A DNA stretch of 64,000 bases from Burkholderia thailandensis E264 (GTDB lineage: Bacteria > Pseudomonadota > Gammaproteobacteria > Burkholderiales > Burkholderiaceae): the NCBI RefSeq assembly GCF_000012365.1, contig NC_007650.1, positions 682,001 through 746,000 on the forward strand, in the 5' to 3' direction. Shown here one piece after another: positions 1 through 8,372 of this stretch. The translations under genes and the position numbers were made by a program. The notes below the pieces were generated by a model. It saw nothing but the letters and a program-made list of their open reading frames with translations, did no database searches and was not told the origin of the DNA. Position 1 is the first letter of the stretch; each line of letters starts with the position of its first letter.

Positions 1-123
1 GCAAGGGCTCTGAGCGGGCGACGTGGCTTCGGTGACCGCGCGCGCCGCCCGGTGCCCGGCCCCGGCGCGTGAAAACGCCGCTGCCGCATCGGACGTCGCG
101 GCCCGAACCGCCGGCAAGCGCGC
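1..123. other. No gene recognised at the left edge
   Basis: This GC-rich stretch lies downstream of the first methyltransferase gene. No reading frame with a recognisable product, no terminator hairpin and no RNA gene were seen. It may belong to a feature that begins outside the window. Confidence 0.4.
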
Positions 124-837
124 TCACGCGCCGCGCATCGCGATCCACGCGCCCCAGAACAGGCTCGCAAAAAAACGCACCGGCTCACGGAACCCGGCGG
201 CGCCGAGCAGTGCATGCACGGCGTCTTCGGACGCGGGCGGGTCCGCGCCGCGCAGAATCGTGGCGAGTTTCTGCGCGACTTCGTCAGGCGTCGCGCCGTG
301 CATTCGCCAGCGTTGCGCCCACGCGCTCAGGAGCCGCGGATCTTCGGCATAGCGGCGATAGTTGCCCGCGACGATGAGCGGCGCGCCCGGCTTCAAACGG
401 AGCGCGATCGAGCGGAGCAGCGCGGCCTTCGCGTCGTCGCCGGGCACGTGGTGCAGCACGCCGATCAGCGTCGCGCCGTCGAAGCTGGCGTCGGCGGGCA
501 GGTCGTCGACGTAGCCGTGGTGCGTCGTCACGCGCGCGTCGAGACCGGCCGCGGCGACGTTCGCGCTCGCGAGGTCGAGCATCGGCCGCGACGGGTCGAC
601 CGCGGTGAAGCGCCAGCCGGACTCGAGGCGGGCGAGCGTGACGATCTCGCGCGCGGTGCCGCCCGCACCCGCCGCGAGGATCTGCGCGGCACCCGCATCG
701 GCGGAGACCGACGATGCGAGCATGCATGCGCAGAGATCGTGGCATGCGTCATAGCCCGCGAGCGCGATGCGGCTTTGTTCCGCGTATTCGGCGGCGCGCG
801 ATGAATCGAACTTGGCGGTGCCGGATGGGGTGGACAT
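124..837 (-). CDS. Class I SAM-dependent methyltransferase
   Basis: A 237-residue protein with a Rossmann-type methyltransferase core. The glycine-rich SAM loop is at about residues 53-64 (AAGAGGTA). The acidic end of strand 2 follows in TAVDPSRPMLDLA, about 78-90, and a post-II segment reads LIGVLHHVPG. The last 60 residues include the dipeptides and aromatic positions common in methyltransferase domain 11/25 proteins, but they do not identify a substrate. It is probably cytosolic, as there is no signal peptide or membrane segment. The ATG at 837 gives a full-length N-terminus. It stands alone, divergent from the trehalohydrolase-like gene, so context does not suggest a pathway. The methyltransferase fold is secure; the substrate is unknown. 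Confidence 0.85.
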   Translation of the reverse strand: MSTPSGTAKFDSSRAAEYAEQSRIALAGYDACHDLCACMLASSVSADAGAAQILAAGAGGTAREIVTLARLESGWRFTAVDPSRPMLDLASANVAAAGLDARVTTHHGYVDDLPADASFDGATLIGVLHHVPGDDAKAALLRSIALRLKPGAPLIVAGNYRRYAEDPRLLSAWAQRWRMHGATPDEVAQKLATILRGADPPASEDAVHALLGAAGFREPVRFFASLFWGAWIAMRGA

Positions 838-1110
838 GGCGGTCGGACTCCTGATGATCCGCGCGCGGGGATCGTGCGCGAATCCGCAGCGTAAGCAGCG
901 ATTCGGCTCGTAACAAGGCGAGTGGCGATCATGGTATTGCGGCTACCGGCCATTTCGGGGTCGCTTCACGTTTAAAACCTCCCGCCGAATCTCGCATCGG
1001 GGTGCGAATCGGCGCATACTGGGTGCCCTTTCTTCGTCGGACCACGCGCGTCACGCATGCGCGCCGCACACAGCGCTTCGCCATGCCTCTGAGCGCAGGA
1101 GGAGCGCATC

Positions 1111-2754
1111 ATGTCCGAATGTCCGCATGATCCATATGCGCAGCACCATTCGCATTGCCTGCCGTTCGGCGCTCAACCCTGCGGCGCCGCGGGCGCGACG
1201 ACACGCACTCACTTTCGCGTCTGGGCGCCCGCGCATCGGAGCGCGGTGCTCGCGCTCGAAACCGCGGGCGGCCCGCTCGAACTCCCGATGGCGCCCGCGG
1301 GCGACGGCTGGTTCGAGACGTTCGCCGATTGCGGCGCGCACGCGCGCTACCGGTATCGGCTCGACGATGCGCTGACGATTCCCGATCCCGCATCGCGCTC
1401 GCAGCCGGAAGGCGTCGACGGGCCGAGCGAAGTGGTCGATCCGCGCGCGTTCACGTGGCGCCACACGTTCTGGCGTGGCCGGCCGTGGGAGGAGATCGCG
1501 CTCTACGCGATCCAGCCGGGCGCGGCGGGCGGCTACGACGGCATTCGCGAACGCTTGCCGCAGCTTGCGCAACTCGGCGTCACCGCGCTCGAATTGCTCG
1601 CGGCGCCGCACGCGCGCGACGACAGCCTGCCGTTCGCGCCGATTGCCGCATACGGCGGCGCCGACGCGCTGAAGCGCCTGATCGACGATGCGCACGGCCT
1701 CGGCCTCGCGATGCTGCTCGATCTCGACTACGCGCGCTTCGGCTGCGGCAACGACGAGATGCGGCGTTACGCGCAACCGTTCTTCGACACCCGCGACGAT
1801 CCGCTACAGGCGCCGCCGCTCGCGCTCGATCATCCGCAGGTCTGCGATTTCTTCTGCGACAACGCGCTGTACTGGCTCGAGGAATATCGATGCGACGGAT
1901 TGCGGATTCGCGAAGCGGACCGCATCGACAGCGCGTGGCTGCGCGAGATCGCCGACCGGGTGCACGCGGCGATGCCGACCGACCGGATCGTGCACCTCGT
2001 GCTCGGCAGCGAGCGGCATCCGTCGCATCTCGCCGACACGCATTTCGACGCGCAGTGGAACGGCTGCGGCGAGCGCGCGCTGTCCCGTTTGACGGGGCGC
2101 CGCGATCGTGCGCGCGGCGACGGCGTGTCGATGCATCAATCGATTCACGCGCTCGCTCGCGCATTGATCGCGGACGGCGCGGTGTTCCAGCGCGCGCAAC
2201 CGATGGGCGACGGCGGGATGGCCGACGTCGGCTTGCCGCTGACGTCGCTCGTGCTGTCCGACGGCATCTTGCGCGACGCGCGCGAGGCGGACCTCGCGGC
2301 GCTCGCGTTGTCGCTGCTCACGCCGCAGATCCCGCTGATCTTCGATGAAGCCGCGGGCGACACGGCGCGGCGCCATTTCCTGCAATCGGCGCTCGCGGTG
2401 CGCGCGAAGCTGATCGCGCCGCGCCTCGTCGACGTGCGGCCGCGCAGCGCCGACATGCTGCACACGACCGATGGCGTCGAAGCCGATGCGCTCGTCGCCG
2501 CATGGCGGCTCGGCGACGGCGAGACGCTCAGCATCGCGCTGAACCTGTCGCCGCAATCGCTGCCGTTCTACGGCGTCCCGGACGGAACGATCGTGTTCGA
2601 GACGCCGGCGCGCGCGCGGGATCGCGTCGATGCGGGCGAGCTGCCGCCGTATGCGCTCGTCGCGTGGCTGACGGGCGACGTCAATCAGTACGCGCTGACG
2701 CATGATGTGCGCCGTTATGCGGATCTTGCGCCGCACCCGCTGGGCGGCGTTTGA
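1111..2754 (+). CDS. Trehalohydrolase (TreZ)-like GH13 protein, catalytic residues lost
   Basis: A 547-residue protein that aligns along its length with malto-oligosyltrehalose trehalohydrolase. An N-terminal E-set/CBM48 module (FRVWAPAHRSAVLALE, about 35-50) leads into the diagnostic DPASRSQPEGVDGPSEVVDP segment, then a GH13 barrel. The GH13 active-site blocks are altered. The region I motif normally reading DVVYNHFGP is LDLDYARFG. The nucleophile block DGLRLDA is DGLRIRE. The acid/base block HLVLEN is HLVLGS. The WNDDxHH block is WNGCGE, and no NHDQ block is visible. From family knowledge it should not hydrolyse maltooligosyltrehalose. A binding or regulatory role is inference. A strong Shine-Dalgarno (aggagg) precedes the ATG. 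The gene is intact, so loss of catalysis has not been followed by frame decay. Confidence 0.8.
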   Translation: MSECPHDPYAQHHSHCLPFGAQPCGAAGATTRTHFRVWAPAHRSAVLALETAGGPLELPMAPAGDGWFETFADCGAHARYRYRLDDALTIPDPASRSQPEGVDGPSEVVDPRAFTWRHTFWRGRPWEEIALYAIQPGAAGGYDGIRERLPQLAQLGVTALELLAAPHARDDSLPFAPIAAYGGADALKRLIDDAHGLGLAMLLDLDYARFGCGNDEMRRYAQPFFDTRDDPLQAPPLALDHPQVCDFFCDNALYWLEEYRCDGLRIREADRIDSAWLREIADRVHAAMPTDRIVHLVLGSERHPSHLADTHFDAQWNGCGERALSRLTGRRDRARGDGVSMHQSIHALARALIADGAVFQRAQPMGDGGMADVGLPLTSLVLSDGILRDAREADLAALALSLLTPQIPLIFDEAAGDTARRHFLQSALAVRAKLIAPRLVDVRPRSADMLHTTDGVEADALVAAWRLGDGETLSIALNLSPQSLPFYGVPDGTIVFETPARARDRVDAGELPPYALVAWLTGDVNQYALTHDVRRYADLAPHPLGGV

Positions 2755-2907
2755 CCGGGTGAGGGGGGGCTCGGCGCTCGGCGGGCGTCGCGCCCACGGG
2801 CGGCGTTCGCTCTGCTTCGCTCCGTTTGATCGGGATGTCGGCGGAATGCCGGGCGCGGGCGGCGTGACGCGACGACGGGCGAGGCGCGCCCATCGCTGCA
2901 TCGTTTC

Positions 2908-3498
2908 CTACCAGAGTCCGCGAATGCTCGCGATGCCGTGCGCGTGATGCGCGCGCGCCGTCGCCAGATGCGCGCGCGTCATTCCGCCCAACGCATAGAC
3001 GGGCACGCGCGTTTGCGCCGCGTATTCGGCGAAGCGCGCCCAGCCGAGCGTCGGCGCGCCCGGATGCGTGAGCGTCGGCAGCACGGGCGACAGCGTCGCG
3101 AGGTCCGCGCCGATGCGCTGCGCATGCAGCAACTCGTCGAGCGAGTGGCATGCAGCCGACAGCAGGCCGTCCGAAGCAATCGGGCGCGCGGTCGCGGCGC
3201 GCAACGCAATGCTGCCGAGGTGCACGCCGCTCGCGCCGAGTGCGAGCGCGGCCTCCGCGCCGATCGGTCCGTTGACGATCATGCGCGCGCATTGCGCGCG
3301 GCAGCGAGCGAGCGCGTCGGCGGCGAGCGCCGCGTAGGCGGGCGCGTCGAGCGTCTTCACGCGCAGTTGCACGAGCTTGAGCCCCGTTGCGAGCGCGGCC
3401 GACAGCCGGTCGAGAAACGCCGCGAGATCCGCGTCGGAACCCGAGTCCGGCTCCGGCGTGATCAGGTAGTGCGGCGGCAGGGCGAGCGCGTCGTTCAT
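2908..3498 (-). CDS. ThiE/TenI-like (thiamine phosphate synthase-like) protein
   Basis: A 196-residue single-domain TIM-barrel protein of the thiamine phosphate synthase/TenI family. It keeps QLRVK (about 44-48), GVHLG, the SCHSLDE segment and a GGM near the C-terminus. The family's Mg-binding NDD-type motif is replaced by VNGPIG, and the usual GQED after GVHL is GSIAL. That makes genuine ThiE activity doubtful. The domain resembles the ThiE-like half fused to MutT/Nudix proteins in many proteobacteria, but here it stands alone. The start chosen (3498) gives MNDALALPPHYLITPEPDSG, with the expected first beta strand. It lies 35 bp downstream of the CNNM-type gene on the same strand, so the two may be co-transcribed. 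Confidence 0.75.
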   Translation of the reverse strand: MNDALALPPHYLITPEPDSGSDADLAAFLDRLSAALATGLKLVQLRVKTLDAPAYAALAADALARCRAQCARMIVNGPIGAEAALALGASGVHLGSIALRAATARPIASDGLLSAACHSLDELLHAQRIGADLATLSPVLPTLTHPGAPTLGWARFAEYAAQTRVPVYALGGMTRAHLATARAHHAHGIASIRGLW

Positions 3499-3533
3499 GC
3501 CGCCGTCCTGGGCGGGCGCCGTCCCGCGCGCGC

Positions 3534-4874
3534 TCACTCGTCCGCCTCCTTGAACGCCTTCGGATACACGCGCACGAGCACGATCCGCGGCCCGATCATC
3601 TTCTTCACGACGACGTCGAAGCGCTCGAACGATACGCGCTGGCCTTCCGTCGGAAGATCGTTGAGCGCCTGAATGACGAGCCCGCCGACCGATTCCGCGC
3701 GGCCTTCGTCGATGTCGATCCCGAGCGCCTGCTCGAGCGACACGACTGGCAGGCTGCCCTTGCCGATCAGCGTGCCGTCGTCGAGCCGGCTCCAGTCCGA
3801 ATCGCCCTGCCGGAATTCGTCGTGGATCTGGCCGACGAGCGCGCCGAGCAGGTTGTCGAGCGTCAGGAAGCCGATCGGCTTTTCGCCCTTCTTGCCGACG
3901 AGCGCGAAGTGCGGCGCGCCCTTGCGAAAGCGCCGGAACAGATCGAGCGCGGGCGTGTCCGGCTTCACGTACTGCACCGGACGCACATAGTCGGACAGGT
4001 CGGCGAGCGCCGCGCCCGCGTGCCGCGCGAGCAGCAGATCCTTCAGGTGGATGAGGCCGTTCACGGTTTCGCGCGATTTGTCGTCGAACAGCGGATAGCG
4101 GCTGAAGCGATGGCGCGCGACCACTTCCATGTTGTCCGCGAGCGGCACGTCGCGGCGCAGGCCGACCATCTCGTGCGCGGGCCGCATCAGGTCCGATACG
4201 GTCATCGACGAAAAATCGAGCGAGTGCGCGAGCGTGTTCCATTCGTCGCTGCTGTATGCGTCCTTCGACGTTTTCGCGGCGTCGGCCGCGTTGCGGCGGC
4301 TGCGCAGGATCAGCTTCAGCTCGTCGGTTGAATAATGCGCGTCGCCGCCGTGATCGGCGGACAGCCCCGCGAGCCGCAGCACCGCGTTCGCGCTCGTGTT
4401 GAGCACCCAGATCGCCGGGTACATCGCCCAGTAGAACGCATAGAGCGGGAGCGCGACCCACAAGCCCGTCTTCTCGGCCTGGCGGATCGCCATCGATTTC
4501 GGCGCGAGCTCGCCGACGACGATATGCAGGAACGAGATCATCGAGAACGCGAACACGAGCGAGATCAGGTGCACGAGCTTTTCCGACTCGACACCCGCGA
4601 GCGCGAGGACTGGCGACAGCAGCTTGGCGAACGCCGGCTCGCCGATCCAGCCGAGGCCGAGCGACGCGAGCGTGATGCCGAGCTGGCAGGCGGACAGATA
4701 CGCGTCGAGCCGCGCATGGACGATCCGCAGGATGCGCCCGCGCAGGCCGTGCTGGCGGGCGAGGGTCTTGACGCGCGTCGGGCGCAGTTTGACAAGACCG
4801 AACTCGGCGGCGACGAAAAAGCCGTTGAGGGCCACGAGGAGCAACGCGCCGACGAGCGCGAAGATCTGTATCAA
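3534..4874 (-). CDS. CNNM/CorC (HlyC family) membrane protein with CBS domains
   Basis: A 446-residue inner-membrane protein of the hemolysin/CorC family. An N-terminal DUF21 (CNNM) transmembrane domain covers about residues 1-195, opening with IQIFALVGALLLVALNGFFV and including the family's VGELAPKS segment. Two CBS domains follow (about 215-340; MTVSDLMRPAHEMV marks the first), then a CorC_HlyC transporter-associated domain (about 355-440, with DEFRQGD and GLVIQALNDLPTEG). Family members are implicated in Mg/Co homeostasis or Na-coupled Mg export. The length is normal. The ThiE-like gene lies directly downstream. Function in metal transport is by family, not seen directly. Confidence 0.88.
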   Translation of the reverse strand: MIQIFALVGALLLVALNGFFVAAEFGLVKLRPTRVKTLARQHGLRGRILRIVHARLDAYLSACQLGITLASLGLGWIGEPAFAKLLSPVLALAGVESEKLVHLISLVFAFSMISFLHIVVGELAPKSMAIRQAEKTGLWVALPLYAFYWAMYPAIWVLNTSANAVLRLAGLSADHGGDAHYSTDELKLILRSRRNAADAAKTSKDAYSSDEWNTLAHSLDFSSMTVSDLMRPAHEMVGLRRDVPLADNMEVVARHRFSRYPLFDDKSRETVNGLIHLKDLLLARHAGAALADLSDYVRPVQYVKPDTPALDLFRRFRKGAPHFALVGKKGEKPIGFLTLDNLLGALVGQIHDEFRQGDSDWSRLDDGTLIGKGSLPVVSLEQALGIDIDEGRAESVGGLVIQALNDLPTEGQRVSFERFDVVVKKMIGPRIVLVRVYPKAFKEADE

Positions 4875-4959
4875 CGAAGGAACTCCGAAAATGAACGAAG
4901 CGACAGTATAAGGTTGGAAAGGAAAACGTAATATTTTGCGGCGCGATGCGTGCGGCCGA

Positions 4960-5739
4960 TCACGCGCGAGCGGCTGGAATCGTCAGCGCGAGCGTGGCAT
5001 GCGCGCCGTCCGCGAGCGGGCTCGGGGCCTGCGCGAACGCGCCGCCGTGCGCGCGCGCGACGCGCTGCGCGAGTGCGAACACCGATGCCGGGCGTTCGCC
5101 GTGGCGCTCGGCCAGCGCGTCGCGCCGCGCGAACGTTTCGAACACGTGCGGCAGCGCCGCGTCGGTCAGCGCCGACGGCTGCGCGCGGAACGTCACGTTC
5201 AAGCGCGTCGCGTCCGCCGAGCCGACGCAGCCGAGCGTGACCTCGCCGCCCGGCGCGCTCGCCTCGATCGCGAACGTCAGCATCGACCACAGCGCTTGCG
5301 CGACGCGCTCGCGGTCGCAATCGAGCGACGCGGTCCGCGCTTGCGGCGCGACCGTCACCGAGGTGCCGCGCGCGTCGCCGAGCGCGATGCGTGCGAGCGC
5401 CGCGCATTCGTCGGCGAGCGCATCGAGCGCGACGCCGGCGCGTGCGATCGGCAGCGTGCGCGTCTCGGCGCGCGGCGCGTCGACAACCGCCTCCAGCAGC
5501 TTCGTCTGCTGCTCGATGCCGATGCGAATCCCGTCGAGCGCGCGCGTGACGCTGTCGTCGCTCGCCGCGAGCCGGCGCTCGAGCACGTACGCCCAGCTTT
5601 GCATCGCGTTGAGCGGGCTGCGCAGATCGTGCGACGCGGCCGACAGCGCGTGGTCGCGGACGAACAGCGCCACCTCGGCGGCGTAGCGTGCGGCGCGTTC
5701 GCGCAGCAACGCGGCGGCCGGATCGGCGGACGGAGTCAC
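4960..5739 (-). CDS. Histidine kinase-like protein with degenerate ATPase domain
   Basis: A 259-residue soluble protein. The dimerisation/H-box is clear: SAASHDLRSPLNAMQSWAYV at about 33-52, with the phospho-acceptor His. A HATPase-like region follows but its nucleotide motifs are poor. Where kinases have an N-box (NLxxNAxK), this reads SMLTFAIEAS, so the Mg-chelating Asn is absent. No DxGxG or GxGxG glycine box is visible before PHVFETFARRDALAERHGER. There is no sensor or membrane segment and no adjacent response regulator. It resembles stand-alone HisKA proteins of Burkholderia. It may act as a phosphotransfer or dominant partner rather than an autokinase; that is inference. The ATG at 5739 is the first plausible start. 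Confidence 0.7.
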   Translation of the reverse strand: MTPSADPAAALLRERAARYAAEVALFVRDHALSAASHDLRSPLNAMQSWAYVLERRLAASDDSVTRALDGIRIGIEQQTKLLEAVVDAPRAETRTLPIARAGVALDALADECAALARIALGDARGTSVTVAPQARTASLDCDRERVAQALWSMLTFAIEASAPGGEVTLGCVGSADATRLNVTFRAQPSALTDAALPHVFETFARRDALAERHGERPASVFALAQRVARAHGGAFAQAPSPLADGAHATLALTIPAARA

Positions 5740-5818
5740 AGTGTTTCCCTTGTGCGAAATCGTGATGATGGTCGAATCGACATTATAGGGACCGGACGCG
5801 CGCGGCGGCCGTCGCGCG

Positions 5819-6742
5819 TCATGCGGGAAGCGCGTCGTTGTCGTCCGCGCGCCGCGCGTGGCCGGGCAGCAACTGGCAGACGAGGAGCCCGGCGAGCATC
5901 AGCGCGCAGCCCGCGAGCGCGCGCAGCGACAGCGTTTCGCCGAGCGCGGCCCAGCCGGCGATCGCCGCGAACACGCCTTCCATGCTGAAGATCACGGCCG
6001 CGTGCGCGGGGGCGGCGTCGCGTTGCGCGACGACTTGCAGCGTGTAGCCGACGCCGACCGACAGCAGTCCGCCGTACAGCAGCGTCGGCAGCGCGCGCAC
6101 GAGCGTCGAGCGGTCGATGGGCTCGATCGCGAGCCCGAGCGCGAGACACAGTGCGCCGCAGACGACGAACTGCATGAACGACAGCACGAGCGGATCGTGC
6201 CGGCGCACGAGATGCCCGACCGCGATCACGTGAGCCGCGATCACGATCGCGCCCGCGAGCTGGAACCAGTCGCCGTACAGCATCGAGAAGTGCTCGTCGA
6301 CGCTGAGGAAATACAGGCCGATCGCCGCGAGCAGCGCGCCAAGCCATGTGCCGACGCCCGTGCGATGCCGGAAGAACACGCCGATGATCGGCACGAGCAC
6401 CACGTAGAGCGAACTGATGAAGCCCGCGTTCGCGATCTTCGTGTATTGCAGCCCGATCTGCTGCAGCGAGATCGACACCGCGAGCAGCCCGCCCAGCGCG
6501 AGCCCCGGCAGCAGGCGCGCCCGGTCGCGCGCGACCGCCGCGCAATGCGCGCGCGCCGCGCCGTTCAGGCCCAGCAGCGGCGCGAGCACCGCCGCGCCGA
6601 GCAGGAAGCGCAGCCCGGTGAACAGGAACGGGCCGATCACGGCGAGGCTCAGCCGCTGCGCGACGAACGCCGATCCCCAGATCGCGGCGGCGGCGAGCAT
6701 CAGCAGATTGGCGCGGAGATGTTTGCGGGCGTCGTGTTTCAT
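5819..6742 (-). CDS. EamA/DMT-superfamily transporter
   Basis: A 307-residue integral membrane protein with about ten hydrophobic segments arranged as two EamA repeats. The first repeat begins LLMLAAAAIWGSAFVAQRLS. The second ends with MEGVFAAIAGWAALGETLSL, the conserved glutamate-containing E-x-x-x-A-x-x-G signature of the family. These proteins export small metabolites or amino acids across the inner membrane; the substrate cannot be read from the sequence. The start at 6742 (MKHDARKHLRANLL) places a basic N-terminus before the first helix. The upstream in-frame extension overlaps the LysR gene and looks like a shadow. It lies 67 bp downstream of the LysR gene on the same strand, so the regulator may control it. 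Confidence 0.88.
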   Translation of the reverse strand: MKHDARKHLRANLLMLAAAAIWGSAFVAQRLSLAVIGPFLFTGLRFLLGAAVLAPLLGLNGAARAHCAAVARDRARLLPGLALGGLLAVSISLQQIGLQYTKIANAGFISSLYVVLVPIIGVFFRHRTGVGTWLGALLAAIGLYFLSVDEHFSMLYGDWFQLAGAIVIAAHVIAVGHLVRRHDPLVLSFMQFVVCGALCLALGLAIEPIDRSTLVRALPTLLYGGLLSVGVGYTLQVVAQRDAAPAHAAVIFSMEGVFAAIAGWAALGETLSLRALAGCALMLAGLLVCQLLPGHARRADDNDALPA

Positions 6743-6809
6743 GCGGCGGCGGAAAAGCGGGCGAAAGCCGCACGAAAGGCGGCGAATCGGCAGACGAAAA
6801 CCCGACAGT

Positions 6810-7685
6810 TTACTCGCGTCCGGCCGATTGCGCCGGCCCGGCCAGGCTGTCGGCGAAGCGCCGCAGCGTGTCGAGCGAGCGCGCGTCGCGCACCCGCGAA
6901 TACAGCGCGACTTGCGAATCGGGCAGCGCGGGCAGACCGAGGCGAGCCCCGACGTCGACGAGTGAGCGCGGCGCGACGCGCCGGGCCAGCGGACACACCG
7001 CAAGACCCGCGGCGGCGGCCGCCGCGACGGCCGCGACGCCGCCGCCCGTGAAGCGCTCGCGCCACCGCACGCCGGCGCGCTCGAGCGCGCGCAGCGCGGC
7101 CGCGCGTACGCCGCACGGGCCCGCCAGCACCGCGAGCGGCAGCGGCTCATCCGCGCGCGGCGCCCAGGCGGGCGCGGCAAGCCACGCAAGCGGCTCGGTG
7201 AAGAGCAGCGTCGCGTCGTCGCGCGGCGGGTCTTCGCCCGGCTCGTGGCGCACGAATGCCGCGTCGAGCCGGCGCTCGTCGTACTGCGCGAGCAGCCCGG
7301 CCGACATCCCGACGTGCATCTCGAGCACGAGCCCCGGATCGTGCCGGTTCAGTCCGGTGAGGACGGCGGGCAGATCCGGCACCGCGACGTGCTCGCTGAC
7401 GCCGATCACGAGCCTGCGCTGCCCGGCCGACAGCGCGGCGAGCGCGCGCTCGTGCGCATCGAGCAGCTCGCGTGCGGCGGGCAGGAACGCGGCGCCGACG
7501 GCGGCGAGCGTCACGCGCCGCGGCGTGCGTTCGAGGAGCGGCTTGCCGAGCTGCGCTTCGAGCCGCTTGAGCTTCAGGCTGACGGCCGATTGCGTGGTGC
7601 CGAGCGCGTCGGCGGCGCGCGTGAAGCTCGCGAGGTCGGCGACGAGCACGAACGCGCGAACGGCGTCGAGATCGAGTGATTTCAT
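6810..7685 (-). CDS. LysR-family transcriptional regulator
   Basis: A 291-residue LysR regulator. The winged helix-turn-helix is at about residues 5-64 (FVLVADLASFTRAADALGTT then QSAVSLKLKRLEAQLGKPLL). The effector-binding domain follows (about 92-285). It is divergent from the tautomerase gene. The 97-bp gap between the start codons carries an AT-rich inverted repeat suited to LysR binding, so self-regulation and control of the tautomerase are likely. The EamA transporter gene follows on the same strand, a common LysR-exporter arrangement. The effector is unknown. Confidence 0.92.
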   Translation of the reverse strand: MKSLDLDAVRAFVLVADLASFTRAADALGTTQSAVSLKLKRLEAQLGKPLLERTPRRVTLAAVGAAFLPAARELLDAHERALAALSAGQRRLVIGVSEHVAVPDLPAVLTGLNRHDPGLVLEMHVGMSAGLLAQYDERRLDAAFVRHEPGEDPPRDDATLLFTEPLAWLAAPAWAPRADEPLPLAVLAGPCGVRAAALRALERAGVRWRERFTGGGVAAVAAAAAAGLAVCPLARRVAPRSLVDVGARLGLPALPDSQVALYSRVRDARSLDTLRRFADSLAGPAQSAGRE

Positions 7686-7695
7686 TTCAAATGAA

Positions 7696-7714
7696 AATGA
7701 ATGAAATATTCATT
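7696..7714. promoter_or_regulatory. Predicted LysR-type operator
   Basis: Seven-base arms AATGAAT (7696-7702) and ATTCATT (7708-7714) form a perfect inverted repeat around a 5-bp spacer. A second near-palindrome (TTTCAAATGAAA, about 7685-7696) abuts it. The stretch is strikingly AT-rich for this genome. A TATTAT box lies at 7725-7730, about 50 bp before the tautomerase start. Operator function is inferred from position and symmetry. Confidence 0.6.
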
Positions 7715-7782
7715 GATGTCTGTTTATTATAGATGGCGAGCCCTAAGCTGCATGCGTGTCCCAACCGTCAAGGAGAAACACG

Positions 7783-8166
7783 ATGCCGTTCACCCGTATC
7801 GCATTGCGCGAAGGCAAGTCCGCCGAATACCGCCGGGCGCTGTCGGAGGGCGTTCATCGCGCGTTGCAGCGCGCGTTCGATGTGCCCGTCGACGATATTT
7901 TCATGACCGTGACCGAGCACAGCGCCGATAATTTCTTTTATGGTCGCGACTATCTCGGGATCGCGCGCAGCGACGATCTGGTGATGATCCAGATCACCGC
8001 GAACAACACGCGCACGCTCGAGCAGAAGCGCGAGCTGTACCGGCTGATCGCCGAGCATCTCGCCGAACGTCCGGGCGTGCGCCGCGAGGACGTTTTCATC
8101 AGCCTCGTCGAGGTGCTCAAGGAGGACTGGTCGTTCGGCAACGGCATCGCGCAGTATGTGAGCTGA
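7783..8166 (+). CDS. Tautomerase-family protein
   Basis: A 127-residue protein of the 4-oxalocrotonate tautomerase/MIF superfamily. Removal of Met exposes Pro-1 (MPFTRIALREGKSAEYR), the catalytic base of the family. Two beta-alpha-beta units can be followed, around GVHRALQRAFDVPVDDIFMT and LYRLIAEHLAERPGVRREDV. The C-terminal ENWSFGxG-like motif reads EDWSFGNGIAQYV. That motif is typical of the LysR-linked subgroup of about 130 residues rather than the 62-residue 4-OT. An aggag ribosome site at 7771-7775 supports the ATG at 7783 over the in-frame upstream Met. Regulation by the divergent LysR protein is likely. The physiological substrate is unknown. Confidence 0.88.
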   Translation: MPFTRIALREGKSAEYRRALSEGVHRALQRAFDVPVDDIFMTVTEHSADNFFYGRDYLGIARSDDLVMIQITANNTRTLEQKRELYRLIAEHLAERPGVRREDVFISLVEVLKEDWSFGNGIAQYVS

Positions 8167-8372
8167 CACTCGGCGCGCTCGGGCCGCCCGGACGGCTGAA
8201 GGCTGACAAGCCGGCATGACGGGTTCAGACGCGGCGCGCGGGCGATTCGCTCGTTCGCGCGCGGCGTTCTGCCTCATTGGCTGTAAAAAGGGCCGTGTAC
8301 TATGGAGAACGTCGGCGTCCGTCGACGCGCGCGGGGCGCGCGGCGGGCGGCCCGACCTACGCCGGAGCTTCC

